Counted from the stretch's first letter, positions 1 through 13,245 are shown. The stretch is DNA of 64,000 nt from Leucosporidium creatinivorum (GCA_001600635.1 BCKL01000004.1:1-64000); one strand, 5' to 3'. Made by a program: numbers and translations. Notes: generated from the sequence alone by a model not told the origin.

Positions 1-50
1 CCCAACCCTAACCCTAACCCAACCCCGACCTCAACCCTAACCCAACCCTC
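1..50. repeat. Degenerate telomere-like CCCTAA repeats
   Basis: The window opens with irregular C-rich repeats: CCCTAA, CCCAA, CCCCGA and TCAA variants. This is the strand orientation expected at a left chromosome end. The repeats are imperfect and stop about 60 bp before the DPM1 stop codon. They may be the inner edge of a telomere or an interstitial tract; the sequence to the left is not visible. Confidence 0.55.
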
Positions 51-110
51 GCTATACTCTCTCGCTCTCTTGATCGCCGACCGTCCAAGTTCAAGCCACA
101 AGGATTGACT

Positions 111-1288
111 CTAGACGAAGCGCTTGCTCTCCTTGACTGCTCCTCTACTACCAAACAACCCGACCTTTCCTGTCCGTCCTCCTCCCCCAGGTAGCAGCTC
201 GCCCGGATCTCGGCGCCGTCTCAGCTCGGCGAGCAGCTCCTGCGCGACGTAAACCGCCACCGCCGCGCCCACCGCCAGCAAGAGGTGGAAGAACAGTCCC
301 CAGCTCCAAGCGTAGAGGGTCAGAAGCTGCCCAACGTATTTGAGCATGACCTTGGAGGAGAGTTTGGAAGAGCCGGTCTGGCGAAGGCCGAACGAGTAGG
401 GCTGTTCGGCGAGTTTGCCGGCGGAGGTGTAGGGTGATTTAAGGAGGAGTTCGAGGGCAATCTTGAAGCCCGAGGTGTTGATCGGGGAGGACAGGAGGAA
501 CTGTGGAAGTTCCTGAGTTAGCGAGGAAGACGAACGCCGAGAAGGACCGAAACTCACCTGCTCCTTGGTGATGGCAAAGAAGCCGGTCATGGGGTCGCTG
601 GCGCTAGTCAAAGGACGAGCAAGTACTCGAGCTCCCCACGAGATGATCCGTCGGTACAGCGGCCAGCCTTTGGACATGGAAACGCCCTCTCCATAACGAG
701 TGCCGAGGGCGATGGGAGTTTTGGCCGAGAGGGAGTCGAGCAGCGGTTGAATGATCTCGGGAGGGTGCTGGGTGAACAGTCGACGTTAGCGAGCATATCC
801 CAGGAAAGCGTGCAAATACTCACCTGCAGATCCGCGTCCATGACGACCAACCGGGAACCCCGAGCGACCTCGAAACCTCGGAGAACAGCGCTCGACAGGC
901 CATTCTCGCCGACTCGGACCAAGAGCTCGACATTGTACCCTTCCTCCTTCAATCGAGCGACCTCCTCGATGGTTCCATCCCTCGAATCATCGTCGACAAT
1001 GATGAGCTCCGTCTCCTCTGGATGCGCGACGGCCTTGAAGATCCTCTCGGCCAGCGGGCGGACGTTGGAGCGCTCGTGGTAGGCGGGTACTACGATCGAG
1101 TTGAGAATGTTTGCTGCTGGCGGTTGTGATGGTGGATGGTACTTGGTGGAGTTGAGCGGAGCGTAGAGGGAGCTGGACGACGTGCGGAGGAGGAGCCAGC
1201 TGAAGATCAAAGTGAGAGCAAAGGCGACTGCTGGTAATGGTACAGGAGATTTCGGTGGCGCTTTGGCTTTAGTGCGAAGCAGTGACAT
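111..1288 (-). CDS. DPM1: Dolichol-phosphate mannosyltransferase
   Basis: The enzyme transfers mannose from GDP-mannose to dolichyl phosphate at the ER membrane, supplying N-glycosylation, O-mannosylation and GPI anchors. Three exons (1288-824, 767-558, 500-111) join in frame to 354 residues. A hydrophobic segment near residues 20-40 precedes a GT-A family 2 domain. Visible motifs are VPAYHERSN, the acidic IIVDDDSRDGT, and MDADLQ, which splices directly into HPPEIIQPLL as expected for DPM1. DPMTGFFAI follows. One or two hydrophobic segments near the C-terminus suggest a membrane-anchored, yeast-like enzyme that needs no separate anchor subunit. The start is the ATG before SLLRTKAK. It is divergent from SRP54 with about 114 bp between start codons. 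Confidence 0.93.
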
Positions 1289-1402
1289 GGCTTTAGATTG
1301 ACGAGTAAGGCGGGAGTAAGAGAGCCGCGTCGCGCGTTTCGAAGGTCTCCCTTCTATCAAATCTATTCGCCTACAAATCTCTCGCTTCTATCGTGCTACA
1401 AG

Positions 1403-4013
<2,611 letters not shown>

Positions 4014-4218
4014 TAGTGTCTGCAGCGGCGCAATGTACTCTTACGAGCTGCCATGGCGTCGGCGCCGAGCAAGTCGCTTCGAGCTGTAGGATGAGCAGTC
4101 CTGCAAGAGAAGGGGATCACAACTACGAACGCTCTTTATCGCTTGAGCGGAAACTCAATGCTCAAAGCGAAGAGAAGCGTGCTCAAGTCAAGTCGAGAGA
4201 ACTAGAAGACGGCTCCGC

Positions 4219-4604
4219 GAGCTCTTTTTCCCTCCCGCCATCACCTCGTCTTCTGCGCTTCGACTCGCTTCTGCTGGCTGGGGAGGACTCAAAGCTGCTG
4301 CTGAACCATCTACTGGAAGACTGCTACCACACTGCACACTTCGTCGCTCTCTCGCCCGCCCTCTCGTCGCTTTCCTCCCTCCCCGTTTCGTCACCCTCGA
4401 CACCCTCACTCGCTACTGGAAGCTCGGACCTCGTAGCTCTCTGCGCTTGATCCCAGCAGCTAGGTGAGTGCTTTACACGACTGCTCTGCCCCTTCCAAGC
4501 TCTTCCTCTCGCGAGAGAGCAACTTGACTTGGAGGGACGGACGGTCGATCGCGAAAAGGCTCGAGCTGATGTTTGCTGCTCGGCTTTGCAGGTCGAAGCT
4601 CGCT
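4219..4604 (+). promoter_or_regulatory. Conserved leader of F-box-like copy A
   Basis: This region upstream of copy A resembles the leaders of copies B, D and F. It has a leader exon starting near CCCTCCCGCCATCACCTCG and ending at about 4471, then a putative leader intron (GTGAG donor at 4472, TTTGCAG acceptor ending at 4591). The intron contains the block GGACGGACGGTC...GGCTCGAGCTGATGTTT (about 4531-4574), which recurs in the other three type I copies. An ORF in the leader ends 15 bases before the donor, but its frame is not shared by all copies. Confidence 0.6.
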
Positions 4605-5834
4605 ATGGAAGCTCAAGATTTCGAAGCTGCAGCAGAAGAGTAGTAAGACGGTGCAGGTGAGTCGTTTGAGAGTGATCGACGAAGGCCGAGCTGCTAGCTG
4701 AGCCGCTGCTGCTGCCCTCGCATTTCGCAGAGTGCTCCCTCCTCCGCCGACGCTCTCTCCTCCTCCATCGCCTCCCTTTCGCTCGACCCTTCCAAGCCTA
4801 AAAGCTTCAACGACATCCCCGACGAGCTGCTGGACGAAATCGCTATTCACCTCCCTCAGCGCGACCTCCGAGCTCTCGCCCTCGTCGAGCGGCGCCTTCA
4901 CGACCCGACTTGTCGCGCGACAGCTTGGATTTCGATGGGCTTCACCAAGATCATGGCTCTTGCCGATCTCGCACTCGATCGACCGAGGTTCGGATCACTC
5001 GTGTGGAACCTTCTGCTCGCCGACCCGACCGGAAACCTACACACGGGTAGCGCGCAGCCCTTACTAGGTCGTGCGATGTCAGTGGTGATCAACGAGTGCC
5101 CCAGTCTACGCACCCTCACCATCCGCGACGTCCCTTCCAAAACCGATTCGGAGCGAGCCTTGCTGGAAGCGATTGGGAAGCTCGGACAACTTCGCTCGCT
5201 CTCGCTGAGCTTCCAAGGGACTTCCTTACACGAGCTCCCACGGCTCTCGACGCTACTGCCCCGACTCTACTCGCTGGACATCGGCTTCAGGGGCGAGCGC
5301 GACGATGCCACATTCCCCACCCTGGCGCCCTGCAAAATCCAAAAACTTCGCCTCAAGTTTGACTTGGACCACGTATCTCTCATCGCGCCGGCGCTTCGTA
5401 CCCTCCCTGCCTCGCCGTGCCAACACCTATCGGTCACTATCGTGCCATTTCAAGGCCCTCCTTTCGCCGAGCTCAGCAAGGTGTTGGCTCCCTACATTCG
5501 CCAATCGCGCTTCTTCGGGCTCGTGGTGATAACGCCGAATCCTTCGAGTGACTGGCGCGCCCTCGAAATGCCGACTGGCACCTCGTGGCTCTACTATTCT
5601 CATGCGCAATGGACTTCGCCCTTCCGCTGCGAAGTGCATTCAAGATTCGCTGTAGGGCCGTGGGAGACTGTCAGGACCATTCTACGCAAGGACCACCTAC
5701 CCTGGGTGGCAGCTTCGTCCGTGTGGGATCCGCCGACGACTATCTGGGCCTGCAAGATCAGCTGGGAGGCGGAAGACATCGCCGAGCTCGGGGAGTTCGC
5801 CAAGACCAGCGGCGCTAAGCTGGTATGGATGTAG
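4605..5834 (+). CDS. F-box-like/LRR-like protein, type I, copy A
   Basis: This is a member of the six-gene F-box-like family. The F-box region reads SFNDIPDELLDEIA. It is followed by LRR-like sequence, NECPSLRTLTI, DWRALEMPTGTSWLYY and the C-terminal signature IWACKISWEAEDIAELGE, ending LVWM. F-box proteins usually recruit substrates to SCF ubiquitin ligases; that role is inferred. The exon from 4731 on is fully open. The family start (ATG 4605) is one base out of register with the normal donor at 4657 compared with copies B, D and F. A donor GTAAGA at 4643 with an acceptor ending at 4732 would restore frame (379 aa). Otherwise translation could begin at ATG 4935 without the F-box. Confidence 0.65.
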
Positions 5835-6181
5835 GAGTTGATGTGAGCATATCTTGCTGTCTTCCCGATCCCGGATGTGGTGCTGACCTCGTCCTCGCTT
5901 GCAGGTGGCCTCAACGGTCGGCGCTTGCGAGACGAATGTACAGCCGATAGTCTGATTTGCCCTTCGATTGAGTGGTGGGACGGCTTGCATCTCTCGTGCA
6001 AGCTCTGCAAGACCTCGCTGCTTGCTTGACAGTCGTGTCGGAGAGACAGACCTTGCGAGCTTCAGCGAAATCTGCGCCGATTGTGCTCGGCTCGCTCCCT
6101 CGCTGGCTCTCCTTCACTCGAGATGAGAGGTCGACCGGGCGCATCCCTACTGTTACACAAGAGAGGCTATCAACACCCCTC

Positions 6182-9100
6182 TTACTCATCATCATCCTCA
6201 TCATCCTCGACCCTCCCCTGTTTCCTCCTCTTCGGCTCAGGCAAATCCTCCTCATCATCCTCCTCCTCCTCCTGGGCCCTCCCCCCCTTCTTCCTCCTAT
6301 AATCCGGCAACTCCTCCTCATCCTCATCCTCGGCATCCTCATTCCCCCTCTTCTTCTGCAACCGTCCCGTTCCGCCTCGAGGAGGTTCGGGCGAAGGTGA
6401 ACGGCCGTCAGAGGCGCCGCCGTCGTCGTCGGGGTTGACGTCTTTGCAGGCGTCGATCCATTCGGAGTAGATGTCGATCGCTTCGGTGAGGTCTAGTGCG
6501 GTGAAGGTACGAGGGGGAGAGGGGGAGTTGGTGTTGGAGGTCGAGGCAGGAGGGGTGGAGAAGCCGAGGCGAAGTCGAAGGAAGGATGGCGGGAGCGAGA
6601 GCGTGAGAAGAAGGTCAGCTAGTGCTTTATATATCGTCGAGAAGCGCAACATCGAGGCGTACGGTTCGTATCACACTGCGAAGTGAGGTCAAAGATCAGC
6701 GACTCGCTCTGAACGCCCTAGAAAAGTGCTACAGGCCGCTAAACTCACAGTAAAGTGTTGTCCGCAGTCCTTGCAGTCGAGACGGCCCTCTTGCTTCTTG
6801 TTGTCGCTGTGGGAGGCAAAGGGAGGAGGAGGGTAGGGGGGAGGGGAAGAGGGGAAGGGTCAGCGTCAAGAACTGAATCAGGAGAGATAACCAGAGTGCG
6901 AGGTCGGCGAGACCGGAGCGTGGGGGGCTTCTCTTCAACAGTCGCTCAGCGCCGTAGCGATACTCCGGGTGTGGGAGCGTCGCATCGTCGCGAACTCGGC
7001 GAGAGACCTCCCAGAGCAGCGACAGCTTGCCTGGCTGTAGCTCGTGGAGCGGAGGACGTAAAAGCGACCTTTGGTAGATGGCTTAGGGCTACAACATCAC
7101 CGGAGTCTTCCTGTTCGTTCGAAGAAGCAGCACCTCGGCGAAGCCAGCTCCGTCCGCCGGCTCAGCTAGCCTGCCCGGCTCCCGACGAACGCGGGCTCGA
7201 GTACTCTCAGAGAGGCGATAAACCACGACGAGAACCAAGGCCTGTGCACTGACCATGCACAAGACGTAGTGCACTCGCTCAAGCGCCCACTGCGGCGCGC
7301 TCGGGTATTGCAAGCCAGCGCCGAGCTCCGAAGACTGGCAGACACGCAAAAAGCGCAGGCGGGGAACGACAACAGTCGCGGTTGCAACAGGATACGAATC
7401 TGCAGCAGCAAGGCCCTTCTCTTGTCGCTCGGCGTTCGTCGATCCAGCTGAGCCTGACTTCGGCGGACCCACGCGTCCAGTCTGGCCCCAGCGCGCAAGT
7501 GGCGATGCCGCTGCAACTTAAGAGCTGAGGCCGATGTCCCTTGCAAGACACCAGGCCACAGCTCAATCGGCAGCGATGACCTGCGAAAGCGCTGCTCGCC
7601 GCGCAGGGGCCAAGGGAACGAGTGCAGAGCGCGGAGGATGTACTACATAGCACGTGCGTCCACCCCGAGAAGAGCGTAAGCTGCATGCGCATTCGCATCC
7701 CTCACAAGCCTCGAGTCTCGGCGCTCAAGGCGTAGCCGAGCGCCGACTTTCCAGTGGCGAAACGGCGAATTCAAATAGGCGAGGCGGAAATGGGAAGGTG
7801 ACAGCACATGCACTCCACCCTCACGCAGGGAAGAGCACACAACGCAAGGCTACAGCTCTCCCACTCGCCTCCAGCGTGGTCGAGCCGAGAGCGAACCTCC
7901 ACCGAGCCCAGATAGGGGCAGCGCAAAGGGTTCAGCACCGCTAGCCACCTGCAATAGAGCAAGTAGGTCGCAGCGCAGCCACGGGCGCGGTCGCTACCTT
8001 GCACGCTCCTCGAAGAACAAGAGTGTTGAGTGCCGCGATGGGAGAGCGCCAGCAACCGAGCGAAGAAACCGCACCGGCCCATCCTCCCTGGGAGAGTGAG
8101 CCAGCTACGCATCCAGTTGTCTGCCTGCGCCCCTTGCTTATGAACCTCGGCAAGCTAGCGAGGTCGAGGAGCGCTCCACGAACGCCGAGAACCTCAGATA
8201 AACCGGTGGTCCAGTGTTGCACTAGTGCAGTGAGAGCGCGAAGACGAACGCAGCAACGATCAGAGACACTACTGATCTAATCTGTAGTCTCCCGAGCCGA
8301 AGCTCCTCGTCCGCCGCTCGACGCTTCTCGAGCTTGGCTCAAGGTCGCCCTTTCCCTCACACCGCCATGCTGCTGCATCAAAGCCAGCAGGCTATGGGAT
8401 CACAAGCTGTTCTGCCACTGGAACAGCTGAGCCTCCCGCTCCTGCAAAGACGGAGAGCCGCAACTGACCTGGTCGACGAGAACCTGCGAGCGAAAGCGCT
8501 GCTCGGCGAGAGCTGGCATCGCCGACAATGCAGCGAGGCTCACCACGTCCGCAGCATTCGGCATGCACAGCTCATCCTCTCTCTGAGGACAACCTGTGAG
8601 CGCACCTGCAGCCTATGTGAGCCTTGCTCGTCCCTCCACTGCTGAAGCTCTTGTGCCGAGCGCGCAAGAAGCACTACCCAGCCATTAGCACCGGTGCTTT
8701 CCTCTGCGCTAGAGGAGAGCTCACAGCGCGAGGTCTGTAGCCCTCCCACCCTCCTCAAGGAGATGAGTCGAGGAAGCGATGCTCCTACCCGCTGAACAGG
8801 CGAGACGGGGAGAGTGAAGCACCCGGGCCCACCTGCAGCACTGCAGACAGCTCAAAGCGCAAACCCTCGTCCTTGTTACTGGGCTACAGCTCCCTCCCTG
8901 ACGCGCGAGTGGCTAACGAGGCTCCGCTTGACGAGCAGCGAGAGCTCGACCTTGAAGAGCGCTCCATGCTGCCCTCTGTCGGAGAGCAGACGTGCAGCGC
9001 ACCCAGCCGGACATGCTGCTCGCTGGCTCCAAGCCTGCCTCCCTCATCGCCAGCTCCAGCTCCCGCACCTCCCGCACCTCCCGTCCCATCTCAGCTCCCT

Positions 9101-9333
9101 CCCAGCTCCAGCCGCCCTGCAGCTTGTCAGACCAGCACTACTCACATCTTGCAAGTGACAGTCCCTGTATGCTGACAGAACAAGCACTTGAAGCTCTTGT
9201 CTGTTGTATAGCCCTCCATCGCGTCAGCTGGCTCGCCTTGCGCGTTCGAAGCTGGAGAGAAGCAGGACTGACCCAAGGGCGCCATTTTGGTCTTGCCTGC
9301 TCCGGGTTTGCGGGCTGATTTACGCTTTCCCAT
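6182..9333 (-). CDS. ELF1: Transcription elongation factor 1 (Elf1/ELOF1)
   Basis: This is a small zinc-binding elongation factor that associates with transcribing RNA polymerase II. Five exons join in frame (9333-9273, 9200-9146, 6806-6749, 6675-6663, 6492-6182) to 165 residues. The N-terminus is basic, MGKRKSARKPGAGKTK. The zinc site is CLFC (residues about 28-31) plus DCKDC (about 49-53). The family helix follows as LTEAIDIYSEWIDAC. The long acidic and KR-rich tail resembles the acidic tail of yeast Elf1. Two points are odd. Exon 4 is only 13 nt, and intron 2 is about 2.34 kb where neighbouring introns are 50-100 nt. The gene is convergent with F-box copy A and divergent from the CoA-transferase gene. 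Confidence 0.88.
6807..9145 (-). other. 2.3 kb intron of ELF1
   Basis: The intron lies between ELF1 exon 2 (ends with K-I at the junction) and exon 3 (begins DNKKQEG). It has a GTGAG donor and a CCCACAG acceptor on the minus strand. No convincing coding exon is visible on either strand, and the longest ORFs are fragmentary and compositionally noisy. Much of it (about 6.9-8.9 kb) is shared with 38.3-40.4 kb. I saw no terminal inverted repeats, transposase or reverse transcriptase motif. It could hold an RNA gene or a degraded insertion. Confidence 0.7.
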
Positions 9334-9560
9334 CCTGTACGAGTGTCGGGGTTGAAGAGGCGAGTGAAGCGAAGGAGCAGAGGGAGAGGACGCGAGATTC
9401 CAAGTCGAACCAAGGGTTAGGAGGTGTCTCCTCGCAGTTTAGAGCAGGGAGAGCAGAGTCTGTACCAGAGCAGCTCTGCTACTCTGGTCAGATTCTGTAG
9501 CTCAACCAATAGCCCCTGATAGCCCCTTGACCCGGATAATCCTCGCGCGACCGCCTCCGT

Positions 9561-9580
9561 ATCTCTCTCTCTCTCTCTCT
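9561..9580 (+). repeat. (CT)n tract upstream of the CoA-transferase
   Basis: A pure CT run lies about 30-50 bases before the ATG at 9610. It probably sits in the promoter or 5' UTR, where pyrimidine-rich tracts are common in fungi. Confidence 0.6.
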
Positions 9581-9609
9581 TCTTCCTCTATAACCTCTGC
9601 ACCTCATCA

Positions 9610-12600
9610 ATGCTCTCCCTCCGCACCTCTTTCCGTGCTCAGCGCGTATGTCTCCTTTTCTACCTTGCTACATCGCCCCTACTAACTCCCCCTCTCTGCT
9701 CCAACAGCTCGGCGCCCGCTCCTTCAGCACCTCCCTCTCCCCCCTCGCCCAACAGCAATCGCAGGTCAAGAAGGAAGTCTCCAAGATTTGGGCTTCGGCG
9801 GAGGAGGCTGTAAAGGATGTCAAGGGCGATTCGATTGTCCTTAGTGGAGGTGAGTTGAGCTGCTCAGTGGGAGATGGCGAGGGAGCCGGGGGCCGCGGCT
9901 GGCTTTGGGAGAGCAGGAAGGGAAGCAGGAGGGCGCGGAGAACGGTGGCGGATGAGGAAGATGTACGAGCAGCTGCAGAGCGAGTCGGAAGGGTCTATCG
10001 AGCTGCAGAACGGTTAGGGGAGCCATCACCAGCTACGATGCGCCGCTGTTGAGCTCGTCTAGCAGGACGGGCTCGATGGGGCGCTGGTTGATGTAGGGGT
10101 TGGACTCTTCTGCGCATCTGCCTACTGTCGCTAGAAGCCTTCGCCAGCCTCTCCCTCCCTCACCGCCGCCGTCTCCGCCGTTCGCCCTCGCCTGCTCCTG
10201 CTCGGGGCAATCGGCGCTCCCTATCTCTCTCGCCTCTTTCACCACCCTCCACCACTCCATCCCATGTACAACATCCTGCGCCACCTCCCTCGCTCTTCGT
10301 GGCTCCCTCGCCCCAACCATTGAACTCAACCGGGAAGCGTTACCCCCTTCCCCCAGCTTAAACTCCGCCGGACAGTTCCGATGCTCCGGTCGAGGGCTCT
10401 GGGAAACTTGGTTGGCGGTTAGACGGGTGTACGAAGGTGCTGTTCGTGCTGGGGGCATGAGCAATGCTTCGTTTGGTCGCCTCGACATACGCCCTCCGAG
10501 TCGGAGGCGGCGAGCAGCTCGGGTTTGGTCGTTCCGATGGACGCTGACTTGTTTGTAACCTTCAATTGCGCTGTATGACAGGTTTCGGATTATGTGGAAC
10601 GGCCGGTACGTCTCCCTTCCCTCCCCCTCTCCCTCCTCCGCCCGTCGCTGACCTCGGCTCTGCTCCTCCTTCCCCCGCTCTCCTCCTCATCTCATTTCCA
10701 ACCCGACCTCCGCTCGCTACAGACACCCTCATCGGCGCCCTCTCCAAGCGCCCCGAGGTCAAGAACCTCACCTGCGTCTCCAACAATGCCGGAGTTGGCA
10801 AGTTCGGACTTGGTGAGCTTGAGTTCGGCGCTCGCTCCTTGCGTGCCTCCTTGGGCTCTCGGCTCGGGAAGAGCAGGAAGTTCAGGAGTGGAGGCTGTGA
10901 AGATGTTGAGATAGCTGTGAAGATGTTGAGATAGCTGACCCGGACTTTGGCGGATGAAAAAGGCGCCCTCCTCCACTCGGGACAGATCTCGAGGATGATT
11001 TCGAGTTACCTTGGAGCTAACAAGGTGCGTCCGTTGCGCTCGCTAGAGGAGACGACGAGCTCCATACTGATCCTACTCTTCCCCTCTTCTTCCTTCTCTT
11101 CTTTCTCGCTCCCATCTTCATACCTCCAACTCGGCCGAAACCTCTTCCTCGACTCTCCCCCACCTCGTCTCCCCTCTCCCTCACCTCGTTTCGAATCCAC
11201 CACCACCAAACAGCACTTCGAATCCCTCTACCTCAACGGTCAAATTGCCCTCGAACTCACCCCGCAAGGAACCCTCGCCGAGCGCTGTCGGGCGGGCGGG
11301 GCGGGTATTCCCGCCTTCTACACGCCCAGTGGATTTGGCACTGCCGTGCAGACGGGAGAGATTCCCATCAAGTATAAGGATATCGAGAAGGGCGGGAAGA
11401 AGGGGGAGGTGGAAATCAAGGGAGTGCCGAGGGAGAGCAGGGAGTTTGGAGGCAAGGGGTTCATTATGGAGGAGGCGATTAGGGGGGATTATGCGTTGAT
11501 TAAGGTGTGGAAGGCGGATGAGTATGGGAATTGCGTGTTCCGGTGGGTGGTCTTTTCTTTCTTTCTCTCTTTTGCTCCTCGTCGAGTTGGCGCTCGGCGC
11601 TCGCCTTGCTGCTCAGCTCGCTGACCCTGGTTCCCGCTCCTTCCATCTGTTTTTCTACACCTTCCTTCCTCTCCCCGACGCTGCTACAAACAACAGCTAC
11701 GCTGCTCAGAACTTTTCGGGCGCCATGGCCCGCTCGGCAAAGATGACCATCGTCGAAGCGGAGGAGATTGTCCCTATTGGCACTTTGGAGCCCAACAACA
11801 TTCATGTGCCCGGTATCTAGTGCGTCTCGTTTCGTCTCTGCGGGTCCCCCCCTCCCTCAAATCTCTCCCTCCTCCCTTCCTCCCTCACCGAGCCTCCGCG
11901 CTAAGCTGACCATCCATCCCGCTCACCTCACCTCTCTACCAACACCCAAACAGCGTCAACCGCGTAGTGCAATCCACCACGGCCAAGCAAGTCGAGATTG
12001 AAGTCCTCCGGGATAGTGCCAACCCCTCCGAGGCGAGCTTGGGCAAGGACGAGACGAGGAAGAGGAGGGAGAGGATCGCCAAGAGGGCGGCGAAGGAGCT
12101 AAAGGAGGGGGTGAGTTGCTGTTCCTCTCCATCTATCTCGCGTAGGAGTGAGAGCTGACGAGCCGAACAGATGTACGTCAACCTCGGGATTGGAATGCCT
12201 ACCCTCGCGCCTTCGTTCATGAAGCCCGGCACAGTCATTCATATGCAGTCGGAGAATGGAATCCTCGGTGCGGTTTCCGAGCCGCCCTCCCTCCTTCTTC
12301 GCCGAGCTGACTCTCTTCCCTCCCTCCCTCCCTCCCTCCCTCCCTCCCCCCATGGCTCTCACTCTCGACCGCTGCCTCGATCGCTCGCTCCGCTCGCGTT
12401 CAATAGGCATGGGCCCCTACCCCACCAAAGCCGAAGTCGACGCCGACATCATCAACGCCGGCAAAGAGACTGTCACGCTCCTTCCCGGCGCCTCGACTTT
12501 TGATTCCTCGGAATCGTTCGCCATGATTAGGGGTGGACATGTCGATGTTTCGGTTTTGGGCGCTATGCAGGTGTCGGCTGGGGGGGATATCGCTAATTAC

Positions 12601-13245
12601 AGTGCGTTCTCGAGCAGAGTGAGGAGCGCCGAGCTGAGCTGACCGCCGTGCTTTGCGACTACAGTGATCCCGGGCAAGAGTTCGTCGTTTCCCCTTCTCC
12701 CTTATTTCTCCCTCCTCCTTCTCCCCGCTGACCGTCTCTCCCCTCGCAAATAGTGGTCAAGGGTATGGGCGGCGCGATGGACCTCGTCTCCAACCCCGAA
12801 GAGACCAAGGTCATCGTCGTGATGGACCACACGGCCAAGGGCGATAAGCACAAAATCCTCGATACTTGCGATTTGCCTTTGACCGGTGTGGCTTGCGTCA
12901 GTCAGATTATTACGGAGCGTGAGTCTTGAGCCTTTCCTACTCTCGGTCCTTCTACCCTCCTCCGCCTTCTCCTCGCCTCGCTCGACCTCCGAGAGGAAAG
13001 CCTACTGACAAGCTTGTCGTACTCGACAGTCTGTGTCTTCGACGTCGACCGCAAGGCGGGTAAGATGACCCTCACCGAGCTCGCGCCCGGGGTCACGCTC
13101 GAGGAGGTTCGCGCAAAGACGGGAGCCAAGTACGAGGTGGCTAAGGATGTCAAGGTGCGTTTCTTGCGCTTTCTTTCTCTTCTGTATGAGGTCGGAAGAG
13201 CGGAGAATTGACCTGTTGGACGTGGTGCAGACGATGGAGGAGTAG
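9610..13245 (+). CDS. Succinyl-CoA:3-ketoacid CoA-transferase, mitochondrial
   Basis: The enzyme moves CoA from succinyl-CoA to acetoacetate in mitochondrial ketone-body use. The N-terminus is a typical targeting peptide ([12 protein letters not shown], then RSFSTSLSP). The alpha half shows [56 protein letters not shown] and WKADEYGN. The beta half shows [10 protein letters not shown], the catalytic-loop region QSENGILG with its glutamate, [21 protein letters not shown] and [15 protein letters not shown]. About a dozen introns are inferred. Most are short; the third (about 9851-10581) is near 730 nt. The protein ends TMEE and looks complete. The start is the only ATG giving the presequence. 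Confidence 0.93.
10033..10488 (-). CDS. Possible gene nested antisense in a CoA-transferase intron
   Basis: A 151-residue ORF lies antisense inside the unusually long third intron of the CoA-transferase gene. Its C-terminal part has the GC-rich third positions typical of real genes here (for example the codons for [17 protein letters not shown]). It is preceded by an arginine- and proline-rich N-terminus. I recognise no domain. The host intron is several times longer than its neighbours, which a nested gene would explain. It may instead be a chance ORF in GC-rich DNA. Confidence 0.3.
   Translation of the reverse strand: MSRRPNEALLMPPARTAPSYTRLTANQVSQSPRPEHRNCPAEFKLGEGGNASRLSSMVGAREPRRAREVAQDVVHGMEWWRVVKEAREIGSADCPEQEQARANGGDGGGEGGRGWRRLLATVGRCAEESNPYINQRPIEPVLLDELNSGAS
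10896..10935 (+). repeat. 20-bp tandem duplication inside an intron
   Basis: TGTGAAGATGTTGAGATAGC occurs twice in direct succession just before the branch-site CTGACC of a CoA-transferase intron. The duplication also copies the AGCTG that leads into the branch site. Confidence 0.85.
12317..12350 (+). repeat. (TCCC)n microsatellite in an intron
   Basis: A run of TCCC units ends in a C tract inside the intron after the QSENGILG exon of the CoA-transferase gene. It adds to the pyrimidine-rich context of that intron. Confidence 0.8.

Larger units (their letters stand above)
4219..8900. repeat. Segmental duplication, left copy
   Basis: This segment matches 35651-40364 in the same orientation at an offset of about 31.4-31.5 kb. 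It holds the leader and body of F-box-like gene A, the 3' exons of ELF1 and most of the long ELF1 intron. Equivalent landmarks keep nearly constant spacing: the MGF.. start of the LRR part at 4935 versus 36403, and the ELF1 stop at 6182 versus 37650. Only this copy is followed by ELF1 exons 1-2, so it is probably the source locus. The edges are estimated by eye. Confidence 0.8.

Noticed and set aside
4016-4450. Conserved upstream peptide in the type I F-box leaders
   Set aside because: Copies A and D have a similar frame (SLPPSPRLLRF), but B and F are open in different frames and carry indels. Conservation is therefore at the DNA level only.
5600-6342. Overlapping ORFs on both strands downstream of F-box copy A
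   Set aside because: They overlap the coding end of copy A and the acidic tail of ELF1, contain Arg/Ile/Leu low complexity and lack splice support.
6493-6652. N-terminal extension MLRFSTIYKALADLLL of the ELF1 tail ORF
   Set aside because: This stretch is intron sequence between the 13-nt micro-exon and the last exon. The duplicated copy has a different, broken frame there.
6900-9130. Transposable element inside the ELF1 intron
   Set aside because: No terminal repeats, target-site duplication, transposase, reverse transcriptase or capsid-like motif is visible. The similarity to 38.3-40.4 kb is explained by the collinear segmental duplication.
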